A stretch of 64,000 bases of DNA from Bacteroidota bacterium (GTDB lineage Bacteria > Bacteroidota > Bacteroidia > JACPRZ01), in the NCBI GenBank assembly GCA_016193485.1, contig JACPRZ010000029.1, positions 17,901 to 81,900 on the forward strand, written 5' to 3'. A program made the position numbers and the translations under genes. Below are positions 10,001 to 22,300 of this stretch, piece after piece (position 1 is the first letter of the stretch; each line of letters starts with the position of its first letter). Below the pieces are notes generated by a model, which had not been told where the DNA came from, ran no database searches, and saw only the letters and a list, made by a program, of their open reading frames with translations.

Positions 10001-12484
10001 GTCACTTGTAACAGCGGGAATGACGGAACGGCAACAGCAACACCGGCAGGCGGATCCTTACCCTATACATTCAACTGGTCAAATAGCCAGTCGGGCTCAG
10101 TTGCAACAACACTTGCGGCAGGAACATATACCGTTACGGTTACTGATGCTGCCGGCTGCACTGCAACCGGTAATACTACACTTACCGAACCTTCTGCTCT
10201 TTCTTTATCCGTAAACAAAACAGACGCCACCTGCGGAAGCGCCAATGGTACTGCAACGGCAACCGTTTCCGGAGGAACTCCTTCATATTCCTATTTATGG
10301 ACTGGCGGACAAACCACTTCTGCGGCTACCGGACTTGCTGTCGGAACCTATACGGTGACCGTTACCGATGGGGGGGGGTGTACCGCCTCTTCATCTGCCG
10401 TGATAAACAGCAGCGGGGGACCTTCTGTCGGTATTGCCACTTCAAATCCATCCTGTAACGGTGGAAATAACGGAACCGCTGTTGCCGCAGCCGGAGGAGG
10501 AAACCCGCCTTATACCTATCTCTGGTCTAACGGTCAGACAAATTCAAATGCCACCGGACTTTCTGCGGGAACCTATTACCTGACGGTAAGTGATGCAGCG
10601 GGGTGTCCGACTGTTGATACAACAACCGTTTCCGAACCAACTGCGATTTCCATAACAATAAATAAAACCGATGCCACCTGTGGAAATACCGATGGCGCTG
10701 CCAACGCTTCAGCAAGCGGTGGAACCGGAACATTAACATACCAATGGTCAACCGGGGCAAGTACCCAGGCGGTAAGCAACCTGGGGGGGGGAATTTATAC
10801 TGTCACGGTAACTGACAATAAAGGATGTACAAATGTCCAGTCAACGACAATTCTTTCAACAGGCGGGGTTACGCTTACAGTGAGTACCTTATCGGATGTA
10901 AGTTGTAATGGAGGAAGTGATGGAGTTACAACAGTATCAGCAGTTGGAGGCACTCCTCCTTATTCCTTTTCGTGGAGCAATGGCCAGACCAATTCAGTGG
11001 CAGTAACCCTTACCAGCGGCAGTTATACTGTTTCCGTTACCGATGCAAATAATTGCGTTACCATTGATTCAGCAGTTGTAACGGAGCCAACTGCTCTAAT
11101 TACCACTATGTCGGCAGTTGACGCCAGTTGCGGTGGAAGTGACGGATCAGCAACCGTCTCTGTTTCCGGTGGAACGCCATCTTACTCTTACAACTGGAGT
11201 ACGGGCGGAACAGCCAGTACAATTACCGGTATTCCATTCGGTAATTATACTGTTACGGTTACTGATGGGAATGGATGTACTATAACAGATGTAATTGGAG
11301 TAAACGAAGCAGGCGCTCCTTCGCTCACTCTTGCATCGCAACAGGATGTATCCTGTTACGGTGGTTCTGACGGCAGCGCCTCAGGTACGGCAACAGGTGG
11401 AAATCCTCCTTATACTTTTGTATGGAGTAACGGAAATCCCGGTGCTTCGGTTGACAGTTTGGCTGCCGGAAATATTTCTCTCACAGTTACCGATAATGCC
11501 GGGTGCCAAGCAATACTTAATGTGACCATTACGGAACCGCCTGCTTTAAGTGTTGCCACTTCTTCAACTGATGTAACCTGCACAGGGGGGGGAACAGCAG
11601 CAGTAGCAGCAGCAGGAGGCACACCTCCTTATTCTTATTTATGGAGCAATGGAAATACTACATCAGTAGCAGTTGTATCAGTCAGTGGCAGTTACACAGT
11701 TACTGTAACTGATGGAAACGGTTGCACCGGAACGGGTGTCGCCACCGTCAATCAGACGGACAGCATAACAGCCGCCATAACGGGTATCAATGAAATATGC
11801 GCGGGAGAACCTGTAATGCTTATTGCAACGGGGGGAATGATCTATTATTGGAATAACAGCACGACAAATGATACCCTGGATATTATTCCGGCAGTGACCG
11901 ACACTTATTCTGTTATTGCGTTTTCAGGAATTTGTTCCGATACAGCGGAATTTACCGTGATCGTTAATCCTGCCGTACAGGTTGATGCAGGGAATGATAC
12001 TGTAATTTATATCGGTGAGAGCATTGAACTGAATGCTGATGTTACCGGTGGGACTCCTGCTTTTATGTATGATTGGAATACAGGGGCTGATGACCCATCC
12101 ATATCTGTTTCACCGGCTTCAGGAACCTGGTATTCTGTGACTGTCACTGATTCGAAAGGTTGTATGGCCAAGGATTCTGTGTTTGTTGATATAAGACCCT
12201 GCGATGCAGAAGTTTTTATTCCTAACGCTTTTGCTCCAGGGTGTAAATGCGCAGACGAAAAATTGCATGTTTTCAGTGACTGCATCGGAACCATGACCTT
12301 CCGTATTTTTGACCGTTGGGGAGAGAAAGTATTTGAAACGGAAAAAATAACGGAGGGCTGGGACGGCACATATAACGGAAAGCCGATGGATGCAGCGGTA
12401 TATGTTTACCATCTTAAATATTCTACCATAAATGAACCTCAAAAGGAAGTCACGGTGGAAGGCAATGTAAACCTGGTAAGGTAA
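7031..12484 (+). CDS. Giant T9SS type B protein with DUF7948-like N-terminus and ten SprB repeats
   Basis: 1817 residues from ATG 7031 (MKNVIYSS...), which gives a plausible signal peptide ending SSAQQQ. The frame extends upstream to a GTG at 6950, but that codon lies in the terminal repeat of the 6836-6959 element, so I reject it. After the signal comes FIENKGQF, the opening of the N-terminal domain common in Bacteroidota propeller proteins (about 40-290), then a propeller-like region to about 650 and an Ig-like segment. Ten SprB-type repeats of about 75 residues follow (9528-11755), with TYTVTVTDxxGC cores. A CHU_C type B sorting domain closes the protein (VFIPNAFAPGCKCADE, FDRWGEKVFE, GWDGTYNGK, GNVNLVR). 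It is a probable surface adhesin. Three G9 tracts and a G8 tract sit in the repeat region. Confidence 0.87.
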   Translation: MKNVIYSSVATETIFRSVILCLLFDTVGSTSSAQQQSSTNWSVEGIYQKSFIENKGQFNGNPSRQEVIYAVDHSQTMIYFHKNGVTYYLRERELKNKDRDEFIREAKIRQNMSPGEWLEFEKEEKKVKMKSDVVSMVWENANPAVNIVGSDKSDGYNSYTFIESGKEKNVNYINGFKKLTYKNLYPHIDVEYVFHPVDGIKYSLILHPGADISVVKMKYPERETVFLSNNGEVHISTIFGDIIDHAPQTFYSGNKEKTIESEFVKNNNIISFYLGNYNKATSVIIDPWTQTPTLANSNGVWECEVDGSGNVYIIGGDMPEKLVKYNSAGGFQWSYTTPWDTTNAWLGTLKTDISGNNYITKGSTSAIQKVDVSSAMLWSDPGSSQDEYWSITFNCDQTKLVVGGTTLSFFPPANSYGKIFDISTGNGSIIDERIVTRTRTYTILSFDVTDINEVRSVSSSYNARYYFLTLDTLGAIDDDLSACPSGVNMMGINHTYNFGYKSEYYRPNNGNSGICAVKANRYYVYTQNGATLHKRSLATGAILTTVAIPGGISTSIANTTPTLTQPGNSGIDIDSCGNVYVGSGNAVIKYDSSLNFITSVPTSYAVFDVAVNYNGEIIACGATGNSDSPSRTGYVQSINMSACAPMTLYCCNANICPADTFCDTDPATNLTAAVSGGTWSGTGITNSSLGTFDPGVAGPGTWTITYTMGCGSDSITIPVIICSSLSVCVENNGDLTVSNGTAPYTWESWTPASSTSITNQSQCQACGYSWFFGQCLDGITPVTQCITPGYWSVFGSGTTVTPPANDTLRVTDNFGNTYVINNVSSLPNCSGCALSVTAASSNATCGLNNGTATATAIGGTPPLTYSWSNSQTGSTATGLSATTYTVTVTDGGGCTDVASATVNITSMPVLSVASTPASCGSANGTATATVSGGSLPYTFSWSNSQTGSTATALSAATYTITVTDGSGCTVTGSTTVSGSSSVTVSLSPGNVTCNSGNDGTATATPAGGSLPYTFNWSNSQSGSVATTLAAGTYTVTVTDAAGCTATGNTTLTEPSALSLSVNKTDATCGSANGTATATVSGGTPSYSYLWTGGQTTSAATGLAVGTYTVTVTDGGGCTASSSAVINSSGGPSVGIATSNPSCNGGNNGTAVAAAGGGNPPYTYLWSNGQTNSNATGLSAGTYYLTVSDAAGCPTVDTTTVSEPTAISITINKTDATCGNTDGAANASASGGTGTLTYQWSTGASTQAVSNLGGGIYTVTVTDNKGCTNVQSTTILSTGGVTLTVSTLSDVSCNGGSDGVTTVSAVGGTPPYSFSWSNGQTNSVAVTLTSGSYTVSVTDANNCVTIDSAVVTEPTALITTMSAVDASCGGSDGSATVSVSGGTPSYSYNWSTGGTASTITGIPFGNYTVTVTDGNGCTITDVIGVNEAGAPSLTLASQQDVSCYGGSDGSASGTATGGNPPYTFVWSNGNPGASVDSLAAGNISLTVTDNAGCQAILNVTITEPPALSVATSSTDVTCTGGGTAAVAAAGGTPPYSYLWSNGNTTSVAVVSVSGSYTVTVTDGNGCTGTGVATVNQTDSITAAITGINEICAGEPVMLIATGGMIYYWNNSTTNDTLDIIPAVTDTYSVIAFSGICSDTAEFTVIVNPAVQVDAGNDTVIYIGESIELNADVTGGTPAFMYDWNTGADDPSISVSPASGTWYSVTVTDSKGCMAKDSVFVDIRPCDAEVFIPNAFAPGCKCADEKLHVFSDCIGTMTFRIFDRWGEKVFETEKITEGWDGTYNGKPMDAAVYVYHLKYSTINEPQKEVTVEGNVNLVR
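9528..11755 (+). repeat. Ten SprB-type repeats in alternating subtypes
   Basis: Repeats of about 73-76 residues run head to tail. From the fourth on they alternate between a CGxxDG/CGSANG subtype (4, 6, 8) and a CNGG/CYGG subtype (5, 7, 9), implying amplification as pairs. Confidence 0.8.
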
Positions 12485-12539
12485 ATAATAGAATAGCAAT
12501 TGAATAATGAGGTCAACATAAAAAATCAAAGACAGATTT

Positions 12540-12677
12540 TCTCGCAAAGACGCCAAGAACGCAAAGAATTTATTTAAAGCATCAAATATTTTGTCTTTGC
12601 GACCATTGCGCCCCTGCCTACCGGTCCGATGACTCTGACGAGTAACGGACTCCGTCAGAGCAGGCAGGTTTGCGAGA
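12540..12677. repeat. 138-bp palindromic intergenic repeat
   Basis: Outer arms TCTCGCAAA (12540-12548) and TTTGCGAGA (12669-12677) are perfectly inverted. Inside are CGCAAAGAC/GTCTTTGCG (12543-12551, 12593-12601), CCTGCCT/AGGCAGG (12613-12619, 12662-12668) and CTCTGACG/CGTCAGAG (12633-12640, 12653-12660). The left part contains loose direct repeats of the CGCAAAGA type that are widespread between genes in Bacteroidota. It occupies most of the 12485-12728 gap, and I see no gene there. Confidence 0.65.
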
Positions 12678-12728
12678 TAAAAAAAGGATGTACTATAGGG
12701 GTCTCAATAATCTTAAATAAAAAATATT

Positions 12729-13202
12729 ATGACTGAATCATCCGGTAAAAATGAGAATCTGAAAAATGAAATTTTATTCAACATCCGCCTTTTGGATGCA
12801 GCGATGAAAAATTTTTATCAGAATCTTGAGGATGCAAGGAAAATAGGGATAAAAAATGAATATTCGTTCAATGAACTCTACATTATGGACAGTTTGCCTT
12901 CGCGTTTTGCGAGGATATCGGATATTTTAACCCAGAAAATCCTGAAGGAACTGATTGAATACCTCGGAGAGGAGATTTATTCATTTATAGGCAGGGCGAA
13001 ATTTGCCGAAAAGATCGGTTTTGTAAACAGCGCTTCTATTTTAATTGAGATACGCAGTTTGCGCGAAGACATCATTCATGAATATGCCGACCCGACATAC
13101 GTCCATGTAATACACCAGGTCATTGCCCTTTCTGACCCGCTGATTGAAGCGGTGAAGAAAACGAAAGAATATATAAGAAAAAATTTGGCGGATAAGTCGT
13201 AA
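12729..13202 (+). CDS. HEPN/HepT-like protein, orphan
   Basis: 157 residues, soluble and mostly alpha-helical, with no signal peptide. Near residue 115 it carries REDIIHEYAD, which fits the R-x(4)-H-x-Y active-site motif of HEPN/HepT-type proteins; known members are RNases or AMPylation targets paired with a MNT nucleotidyltransferase antitoxin. The usual Asn after Arg is replaced by Glu. No nucleotidyltransferase or other small partner gene lies on either side: a palindromic repeat is upstream and a giant adhesin downstream. It could be a solitary toxin-like RNase, a decayed toxin-antitoxin remnant, or a HEPN protein with another role. Family assignment is from the motif only. Confidence 0.6.
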   Translation: MTESSGKNENLKNEILFNIRLLDAAMKNFYQNLEDARKIGIKNEYSFNELYIMDSLPSRFARISDILTQKILKELIEYLGEEIYSFIGRAKFAEKIGFVNSASILIEIRSLREDIIHEYADPTYVHVIHQVIALSDPLIEAVKKTKEYIRKNLADKS

Positions 13203-13364
13203 GTTCTCAATCCCTGTAAATTCATTTCCTTTCATTCTGACAATTGTCATAATTGATTATGCTTCTATCAAAAGTTTTTTTTCTACTTTTACCATCCTTT
13301 GTAAATGCAAATTCGTCATTGATGTAATGAATTTCAGTTCACTTTTAATTATACGATTCAATCC

Positions 13365-16300
13365 ATGAAAAAAACATTATTCGCTGCCGCTGCATTTTTC
13401 CAAATGCAGTTGCTCTCCGCCCAACCGGATGCAAGTTTCACTTTTACGCCTGATTCGGCTTGTACGCCTGACAGCGTTACATTTACCAACACTTCCACAA
13501 ATATGCCGCCCGGTGCAACCTACACCTGGAGCTGGGGCGATTTTAGTTCCTACAATGGATTTGATACCTCCCATACTTACTGGTCGAGTGGAGCAAAAGC
13601 CGTAACCTTGAATGCTTATGACCAATTTGGCGGCTGGTTGGATGATTACTCTGCCGTTGTATTTATCCGGAACGGTCATAACGGTAATTTCAACATCTCA
13701 AAAAATCCCGCCTGCCCGAATGAACCGGTTAATTTTGACCCTTCGGGAAATAATTTTATCCAATGGGATTTCGGAGACGGTTTTACATCCTCTATGTCAT
13801 GGGAGACCCATTCATATTCATCGGAAGGCAATTATAACGTGATGTGCATTGTCAGTACCGATTGCGGAAATGATACAATCATAAAAGCAGTAACTATTTC
13901 AAACAGCGCTTTACCCAATGTTCTTTTCAATATTTCTCCCAATAATCAATGTCCGAATACACCGGTAAATTTTTATCCCAACGATTATTCCGGTTCGCAT
14001 TACTGGTCTTTCAGCGATGGATTTGACACCAATGCGGCAAGTTTTCCGAGAACTTTTGATACGGCTGGAAATTACACCGTGGTGCACATGGTTACAAATA
14101 TCTGCGGGAATTCCGACTCCGACTCCGCTGTTGTAGTCATTGTGGATACCATTTTCCCTGATGCCGCTTTCACCCTTGGTCCGAATCCACAGTGTCCAAA
14201 TAAAAACATCAATTTTTCACCTATGTTTTGGGATGGAAATCATTTCTGGGAACTGGGCGATGGATTTACTTCTTCTTCCTCGTCAATCGGCCATTCATTC
14301 AGCGATACCGGGTTTTTTTCTGCAATCCATACAGTTACCAACGGTTGCAATAACCAGAGTAAAGACACCCAATATGTTTCAATATCCGATACTATTTTAT
14401 GCGTTAATTTCAGCGTCAGCGAAGATACCGGGTGTATTCCCTTTTATGTTGCATTTACCAATACATCCTCGAACTATCCTCCGGGCTCCTACTTTGTATG
14501 GGACTTTGCGGATGGCTCGCCAAATGATACAAATTTTAACTCTGCCCACACATATAATCCCTGGTCGGGTACCTTCTGGGTAGGTCTCAATTTATACGAC
14601 AGCACAAATTCAAACATCGGGTTTGCACAAAGGATAGTGTTTGCATCCTGGGGACATAACGGTAATTTCAATATTAATCCGGATACCGCATGCCCAGGGC
14701 AACAGGTTAATTTCAATGCGAACGGTAACAGTTTTATTCAATGGAATTTCGGAGACAGCACAACATCATTTATTGAGTGGGAGACGCATACCTACAACGA
14801 TACCGGTGTTTACAATGTTATGTGTATCGTGAATACGGCCTGCGGGCCCGATACAATAATTAAAATTGTAACCATAACGACAAACACTTCACCGGATGCG
14901 CAATTCAATATTAATCCGAACCCGGCATGCCCGGACCGGTTTATAGGTTTCAGCCCGCAGGATTACAGCGGTACTCATAACTGGTCGTTCAGTGACGGGT
15001 ACGATACTAATATTACGAGTTTTTACAGGTTATTTGACACGCTTGGAAATTATACTGTGATACACACGATTACGGATGTATGCGGGGGTTCCAATTCCGA
15101 TACGGCAATTGTTTTCATTGTCGATACGATTTATCCGGATGCCGGCTTTAGTTTTTACCCTTCCCCGACTTGCCCGAATTCACTCATATACTTTGATCCG
15201 GATTGGGATGAATTCACGCACTTCTGGTCTTTCAGCGATGGATACACTTCAACCTCGCCAACTGTGTACCATTCATTTGATACCGCGGGTGCATATACTG
15301 CCATCCACACCATAACAAACACCTGTAACAGGCAAAGCAGCGACACACAGTTTGTTTCGATAGTGGATTCAATACTATGTGTGAGTTTTTCTATGAATCC
15401 CGGATCCGGTTGCGCTCCGCTGGATGTTGCCTTTACCAATTCATCTTCCAATTTTCCTCCCGGGTCATATTTCGTTTGGAATTTTAATGACGGATCACCT
15501 TATGACACAAGTTTCAACGCTGTACATACATTTAATAATTGGTGGTCGGTATGGGTTTATCTGACTTTGTATGATTCATCGGGATTTTTTATTGATGATT
15601 ATTCCAGGCAGGTTCAGATTTCATGGGGACATAATGGCAACTTTAACATTTCTCCAAATCCCGCTTGTCCGGGGCAGCAGGTTAATTTTGACCCCAACGG
15701 AAACAATTTTATTCAGTGGAATTTCGGTGACAGCACTACATCAACCAATCCCTGGGAGTGGCATACGTACAATGATACCGGAATTTACAATGTTATGTGT
15801 ATTGTAAATACAGGTTGCGGGCCTGACACGATCATTAAAATTTTAACCATTTCGACCGGCACTTCGCCAAATGCACAATTCTCTATTGATCCAAATCCTT
15901 CCTGTCCGAACAGTTTAGTCAATTTTGATCCGCAGTTACCGGATGGAGCGCATAACTGGTTATTCAGTGATGGGATGGATACAAATATTACCTACCTGAT
16001 GCGCTCATTCATTGCAATTGGCGCTTATTCTGTTATTCATACAATCACCGATGCATGCGGGGGAAGCAATTCTGATACCGCTGTTGTGAATATTGTGGAC
16101 ACAATAACTCCGGTTGCATCCTTTACCGTATCAAACAATCTGACCTGTCCGGGAAATAATATCAATTGCTGGCCAAATCAGTGGGATGGCAGCCACTATT
16201 GGGAATTCAGCGATGGTTTCACCGCATTCTCTGCTTCAACAAACCATGCTTTCAGCGATACGGGATATTACTCGGTTATCCACAGGATTACAAACAGTTG

Positions 16301-19300
16301 CAATGTTCAAAACAGCGATACGCAGTATATTTCGGTCGTTGATACTCTAACATGCGTAAGTTTTATTGTAAATAAAGATACCGGCTGCACTCCCTTTGAT
16401 GCCGTTTTTACCAACACTTCCTCTAACTACCCCCCCGGCTCCTATTTTTCATGGAATTACGGTGACGGATCACCTTCAGATACAGGTTTCAATGCAACGC
16501 ATACATATTATTGGACCGGCTGGTTTTATCCGGAACTGAAATTATTTGACAGTGCCGGATATAATCTGGGCAATTCCACCCGGCAGATAATTGTCAATTC
16601 GGGAAGCAACGGAAATTTCAACATTTCAAAACTTACCGCCTGCCCAGGTGAAGTGTTGAATTTCGATCCGAACGGAAATAATTTATTCCAGTGGAATTTT
16701 GGTGACGGATTCACCTCAACAAATTATAACGATACTCATTCTTACAATACGACCGGTACCTACAATGTATTGTGCATACTTAACACATCCTGCGGATTGG
16801 ATACGCTTTCAAAAACAGTAACCGTTTCAGACAGTGCAATGCCGGATCCGCAATTTAATTTTAGTCCAAATTACGTTTGTCCCGGCACATTTATCAGTTT
16901 TTCACCATACGATTGGAGCGGTAGCCATACCTGGTCGTTCAGCGATGGGCTTGACACGAATACCGCAAGTTATTCAAAGAGTTTTGCCGCTGCCGGTGTC
17001 TATACGGTTATTCATACAATTACTAATTCATGCGGTAATTCTGATTCAGATACCGCCTATGTAAATATTATTAATAGTTTGTATCCTGATGCGGCATTTA
17101 ATTTTTCACCGGGCAGCGCCTGCCCTAATTCCAACATTAACTTCTGGCCAAACCAGTGGGATGGTTCCCATTACTGGGACTTCGGTGACGGATATAATTC
17201 TTCATTCAGTTCTCCGGGCCATTCATTTGCTGCTATCGGCACCTATACGGTAATTCACACAATAACAAACGGCTGCAATAACCAGGACAGCGATACCGCC
17301 ATTGTTTCAATTGTTGACACGCTTCAATGTATCAGTTTTATTATGAGCGGGGATACAGGGTGCACTCCTTTCAGTGTTGTCTTTACAAATACTACGTCCG
17401 GTAATCCACCCGATTCATATTTTGTATGGAATTTTAATGACGGTTCGCCTTATGATACGAGTTTTAATTCCGCGCATACTTTCAATAATTCAGGATGGTA
17501 CACTGTTTATCTGAATATGTACGACACCTTTGGAAACTACCTTGGTAATTCATCAAAACAGGTAATCGTCAACTGGGGCCATAATGGCGATTTCAACATT
17601 TCTAAAACTTCGATCTGCCCTGGCGAGCAAATCACTTTTGACCCCAATGGCAATAATTTCATCCAGTGGAATTTCGGGGATGGATTTACCTCAACGCAAT
17701 GGTGGACCACACATACTTATTCCGGCACGGGCATTTATAATGTATTGTGCATTGTGAACACTTCATGCGGACCCGATACGATTACAAAAACTGTAACTGT
17801 TTCAGCAGGTGCAATTCCCCCGGTACAGGCAGTGGTGAATCAGAACACGGTATGTCCCGGAGACGTACTTTATTTTGACACGCAGGATGATTTTGCCTCC
17901 TACCTGTGGAATTTTGGGGATGCAACTACTTCAAATATTGCAGATCCTACGCATGCTTATTCCGTTACCGGCAACTACCAGGTAATCCTCACCGTTACCA
18001 ATGATTGCGGGAATTCAAACAACGATACTCTTCAGATAAGCGTTCAGAATAATGTACCTGCGGATGCTTCATTTAATTACGGCTGCTGCAATCCTGCATG
18101 CCCTTATTCAATAATTGAATTTAATGGAAACGCATCAGGATTCTTTAACTGGTCATACGGTGACGGGATTTTTGACACCGGCAGCAACGTTCAGCACTTT
18201 TATACTGATACCGGTTATTATATGTTGCAGTTGATTCATACAAACAGTTGCGGCAATTCTGATTCTGCTTTCATGGGAGTCACTGTTCAATACAATCCTA
18301 CCAATAAGCCAAATGCATCTTTTGAATTTGAAGGGTACGGTTGGCCAAGCCCTGATACTATCACTGTTTGCACCGGTGAAGAAGTTGAGTTCCGCGATAA
18401 TTCCTGGGCAAATAATAACGGTCCCCTTACTTATATTTGGTTATTCGGGGATGGTGATTCATCATTAATCCGGAATCCAAACCATATTTATTTCACCAGC
18501 GGTTTTTATGCAGTTCAACTTATTGCTGAAAACAGTTGTCAGGGAAAAGATACGGCTGTGAAGTGGGTGATTGCCGATCCTGCCGCTTCCCCGAATTCCG
18601 CCTTAATGTTGATGCCTGACCCGTCATTTTCTGTTTGCCCTGGGACAGGATTTTCTTTTATTGATGATGTAATAAAAGAAGAATATTCCGGTTATTCATA
18701 TTCCGTTTGGTTTGGTGATGGCGATTCTGCTGTCAATATCAATAGTGTTGCAATTCCCAATTCTCCTGTACTTGCAATCCATTATTACGATTCTGCCGGT
18801 ATCTATAATTACCTGTTCATTTCAACAAACAGTTGCGGAATTTCCGATTCGCTTGCCGGTACGATAAATGTTGTCGATTCAAATCAATCGCTGCCTTTCT
18901 TTGCCGAACATTTTGATAATGGCGGGGGTCAAGGATATGATTCAACATTTTGCCCGGGTGACACCGTGACCTTTCTTGCCCTTGGCGGGACAACTTACTT
19001 GTGGCAGTTTCCAGGCGCTTCCACCAGCACCGGTTTCCTTGTCAGTCATGCCTTTGATTCCATGGGTGTTTGGCCGGTCAGCGTAATCATCACAAACGGC
19101 TGCGGTGTTTCCGATACGCTTTATGATACAATCATAGTAAGCAACACGCAGGTTCCCGGCAGTTGGTTTGATGTAAATGACAATTTCGCGTGTGGCGGGG
19201 ATACACTCTTCTTTGATGCCGGGGGCTGGTTCGGAAATGCTCCGGTAGTGCACTTCTGGGATTTTGGAGACGGAACTACATCTTCGCTTGAAAATCCTGC

Positions 19301-22300
19301 TCATGCTTATTCTGCCGGGGGAGTATATTCAGTTACCCACACGGTTACCAATGGCTGCGGTACCGGCAACCCTGAAGAGCGATCAATAATCGTAGATGTT
19401 CCTGTTGTTGATTTTTCGGGTTTGGGATTATCCTATTGCCTTAACGCGTCTCCGGTAAACCTGAACGGAAATCCGGGAGGAGGCATATTCAGCGGTTCCG
19501 GGATAAGCGGCAGTTTCTTTGATCCCCCTGCTGCAGGAACCGGGATTCACAACATTACTTATTCCTATACCAATTCCAACGGATGTCCGGGATCAAATAC
19601 ACATATAACAACCGTCAGTCCCCTGCCGCCTGCTGATGCGGGAACAGACCGGTTCATGTGTTCAGGCGATACTTTCCAGTTAAACGGAACGGGGGGGGTA
19701 TATTATTCATGGAGCCCTTCTTCCGGTTTAAGCGATACCATGATACCCGATCCGATAGCGAGCCCTTCAGCATCAACCCCTTATTATTTGACGGTTACCG
19801 ACTCCCAGGGCTGCAGTGCAACCGATACTGTGTTCATAACCGTAGCATCCTCGCTGACCGCTGATGCCGGCCCGGATGTTGACCTCTGCGAAGGCGACTC
19901 TGTGATGCTGAACGGTTCAGGGGGGGGCGCTTACTCCTGGTATCCTTCCGGTGGGTTAAGCAATACGACTATCGCCAACCCGTACGCATCTCCTTCCGCT
20001 ACAACGGTTTATTACATGGCCGTCTCCAGCGCAAGTTGTTCGGATACCGATTCGGTAGTGGTGACTTTCTTTACACCTTTATCGGTGAATATTACTGCCA
20101 GCGATTCGGTTATCCGGTGTCCGGGCAATACGGTTAACCTGACTTCAAGTTCGGCTGCAGGATATTTATGGAGTACGGGTAATACGTCCTCATCCATAAC
20201 AGTGGGCGTAAGCGGTGCATATAGTGTTACCATAACCGATGCTAACGGATGTAACAATACCGCAACCCTGTTTATCCCCGCTGTACCCCCGATGATTACT
20301 GCGTTGAATGTCACAAACAGCACTTGCGTTGGAGTGTGCAACGGATCTATTGATGCCGGTGTAAGCGGTGGCGCCCCCCCTTATACCTATCAATGGGATG
20401 ACCCGTTATCACAAACCACATCCTTCATATCGGGACTTTGCATCGGCACATACCATCTTACGGTAACCGATGATAATGGATGTGTGATGACCGATTCGGC
20501 AACCATAAGCCAGCCGCCTCCGCTTGCGGCAACAAATTCTGTGAATAATGTTTCCTGTTATGATTCATGCAACGGATCGGCCACGCTCAGCGTTACAGGA
20601 GGACTTCCTCCGTATAACTTTACATGGAGCAGCGGAGCCACTTCGGCAACCGCCACCGGCTTGTGTGCGGATACTTTTGGTGTGACCATAACCGACCTTA
20701 AAGGTTGTTTGCTTACATCATCGGTAATAATTACAAAACCATCAAAGATTGCCACTAACGTTACCTCTGCCGGTATAACATGCAATGGCGGTACGTGTGA
20801 CGGTACAGCATCTGTTTCCGCTTCTGGCGGGACTCCAGGATACTCTTACCTCTGGTCAACAGGTGATTCAACCCTGTCAATGCCCAACTTATGTACCGGT
20901 GTTTACTACGTAGCGGTTTTTGACGGAAATAACTGCAATGTAATTGATTCCGCAATTATTTCCGAACCAACTGCCATTACTGCCACTGCCGCTGCTACTG
21001 CCGCTTCCTGCAATGGAGTATGCGATGGCATGGCTACTGCCAATCCAGGAGGGGGAACGCCTCCTTATTTCTTTGCCTGGAGCACCGGAGCGACAATTGA
21101 CACTGCTTCCGGCCTCTGCCCGGGAACTTATACCGTTACAGTCACCGATGCCAAAGGATGTTCGAAGATTGATTCAACATCGGTAACCGAACCCGCAACT
21201 CTTACAGCAGTTGTATCAGTGACAAACATTAACTGTAATGGCGATTGCAACGGAATTGCGCAGGTGATTCCTGCCGGTGGAACCCCTTCATACAATTATT
21301 TATGGAGCAATGTTTCTACTGATAATCCTCAAACCGGACTTTGCCCGGGTACATATTATGTTACGGTGATAGACGCCAATGGTTGTACCGACACTGCAAG
21401 CGGAACAATTACCGAACCGCCCGCGTGGTTGGCTTCTGTAAGTGGAACTGATAATACCTGCAGCGGTGGAAATAGCGGAAGCGCTGATGTAACTGTTACA
21501 AACGGCTCTGGAACTTTCCAATACTCGTGGTCAAATGGTGCCGTTACAGAAGATATTTCAGGTGTCACGGCAGGAACTTATTCCTGCACCGTGGTGGATG
21601 TAACTTGCAGCGATACCATTATCCTTTCAGTTACTATTACTGAACCATCTGCGCTTTCATTAATTCCCGGCAGTCAAAATGCTTCCTGCGGAGTGAATGA
21701 CGGCTCTGCATGGGTGACCGTAACCGGTGGTACGCCCGGTTATTCATATTTATGGAATGATTCACTTGGACAGACCAATGATACTGCGCTATCATTTTAT
21801 GCAGGGTTATATTGCGTTACAGTTACCGATGGTAATAGTTGTACGGTAACCGCCTGCATCGGTGTAAATAATATTGGCGCGCCTGTAATAAGTTTAGATA
21901 CGGTAATGAATGTTTCCTGCAATAGCGGCAATGACGGTGAAATTTATATCACTGCAACAGGTGCCGGAACTTTGACTTACAACTGGAACAATGGGGAAAG
22001 TACAGATGACCTACAGGGCGTCTCAGCAGGGACTTATGTTGTTTCGGTAACCGATTCAGTCGGATGTATTGTGGTAAATTCTTTTGATGTTTATGAGCCG
22101 CTTCCAATTGCAATCTCCTTTACATATTCTGATGTGTCATGTTATTCATTGTGCAATGGTTTCGCTTCATCATCGGTATCCGGAGGTACCCCCCCTTACC
22201 AGTATTTATGGAACACGAATGATACGTCAGGTTCCGTAATGGGATTATGTGCCGGAGATTATTTGATAACCGTAACCGATGACAATTCCTGCACCGGAAT

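Noticed and set aside
10063..12369. Numerous antisense ORFs across the repeat proteins
   Set aside because: They lie opposite low-complexity repeat coding sequence, have no recognisable domains, and fit the reverse frames of Thr/Ser/Gly-rich repeats.
12729..13202. Complete toxin-antitoxin operon
   Set aside because: Only the HEPN-like gene is present; no partner ORF is adjacent.
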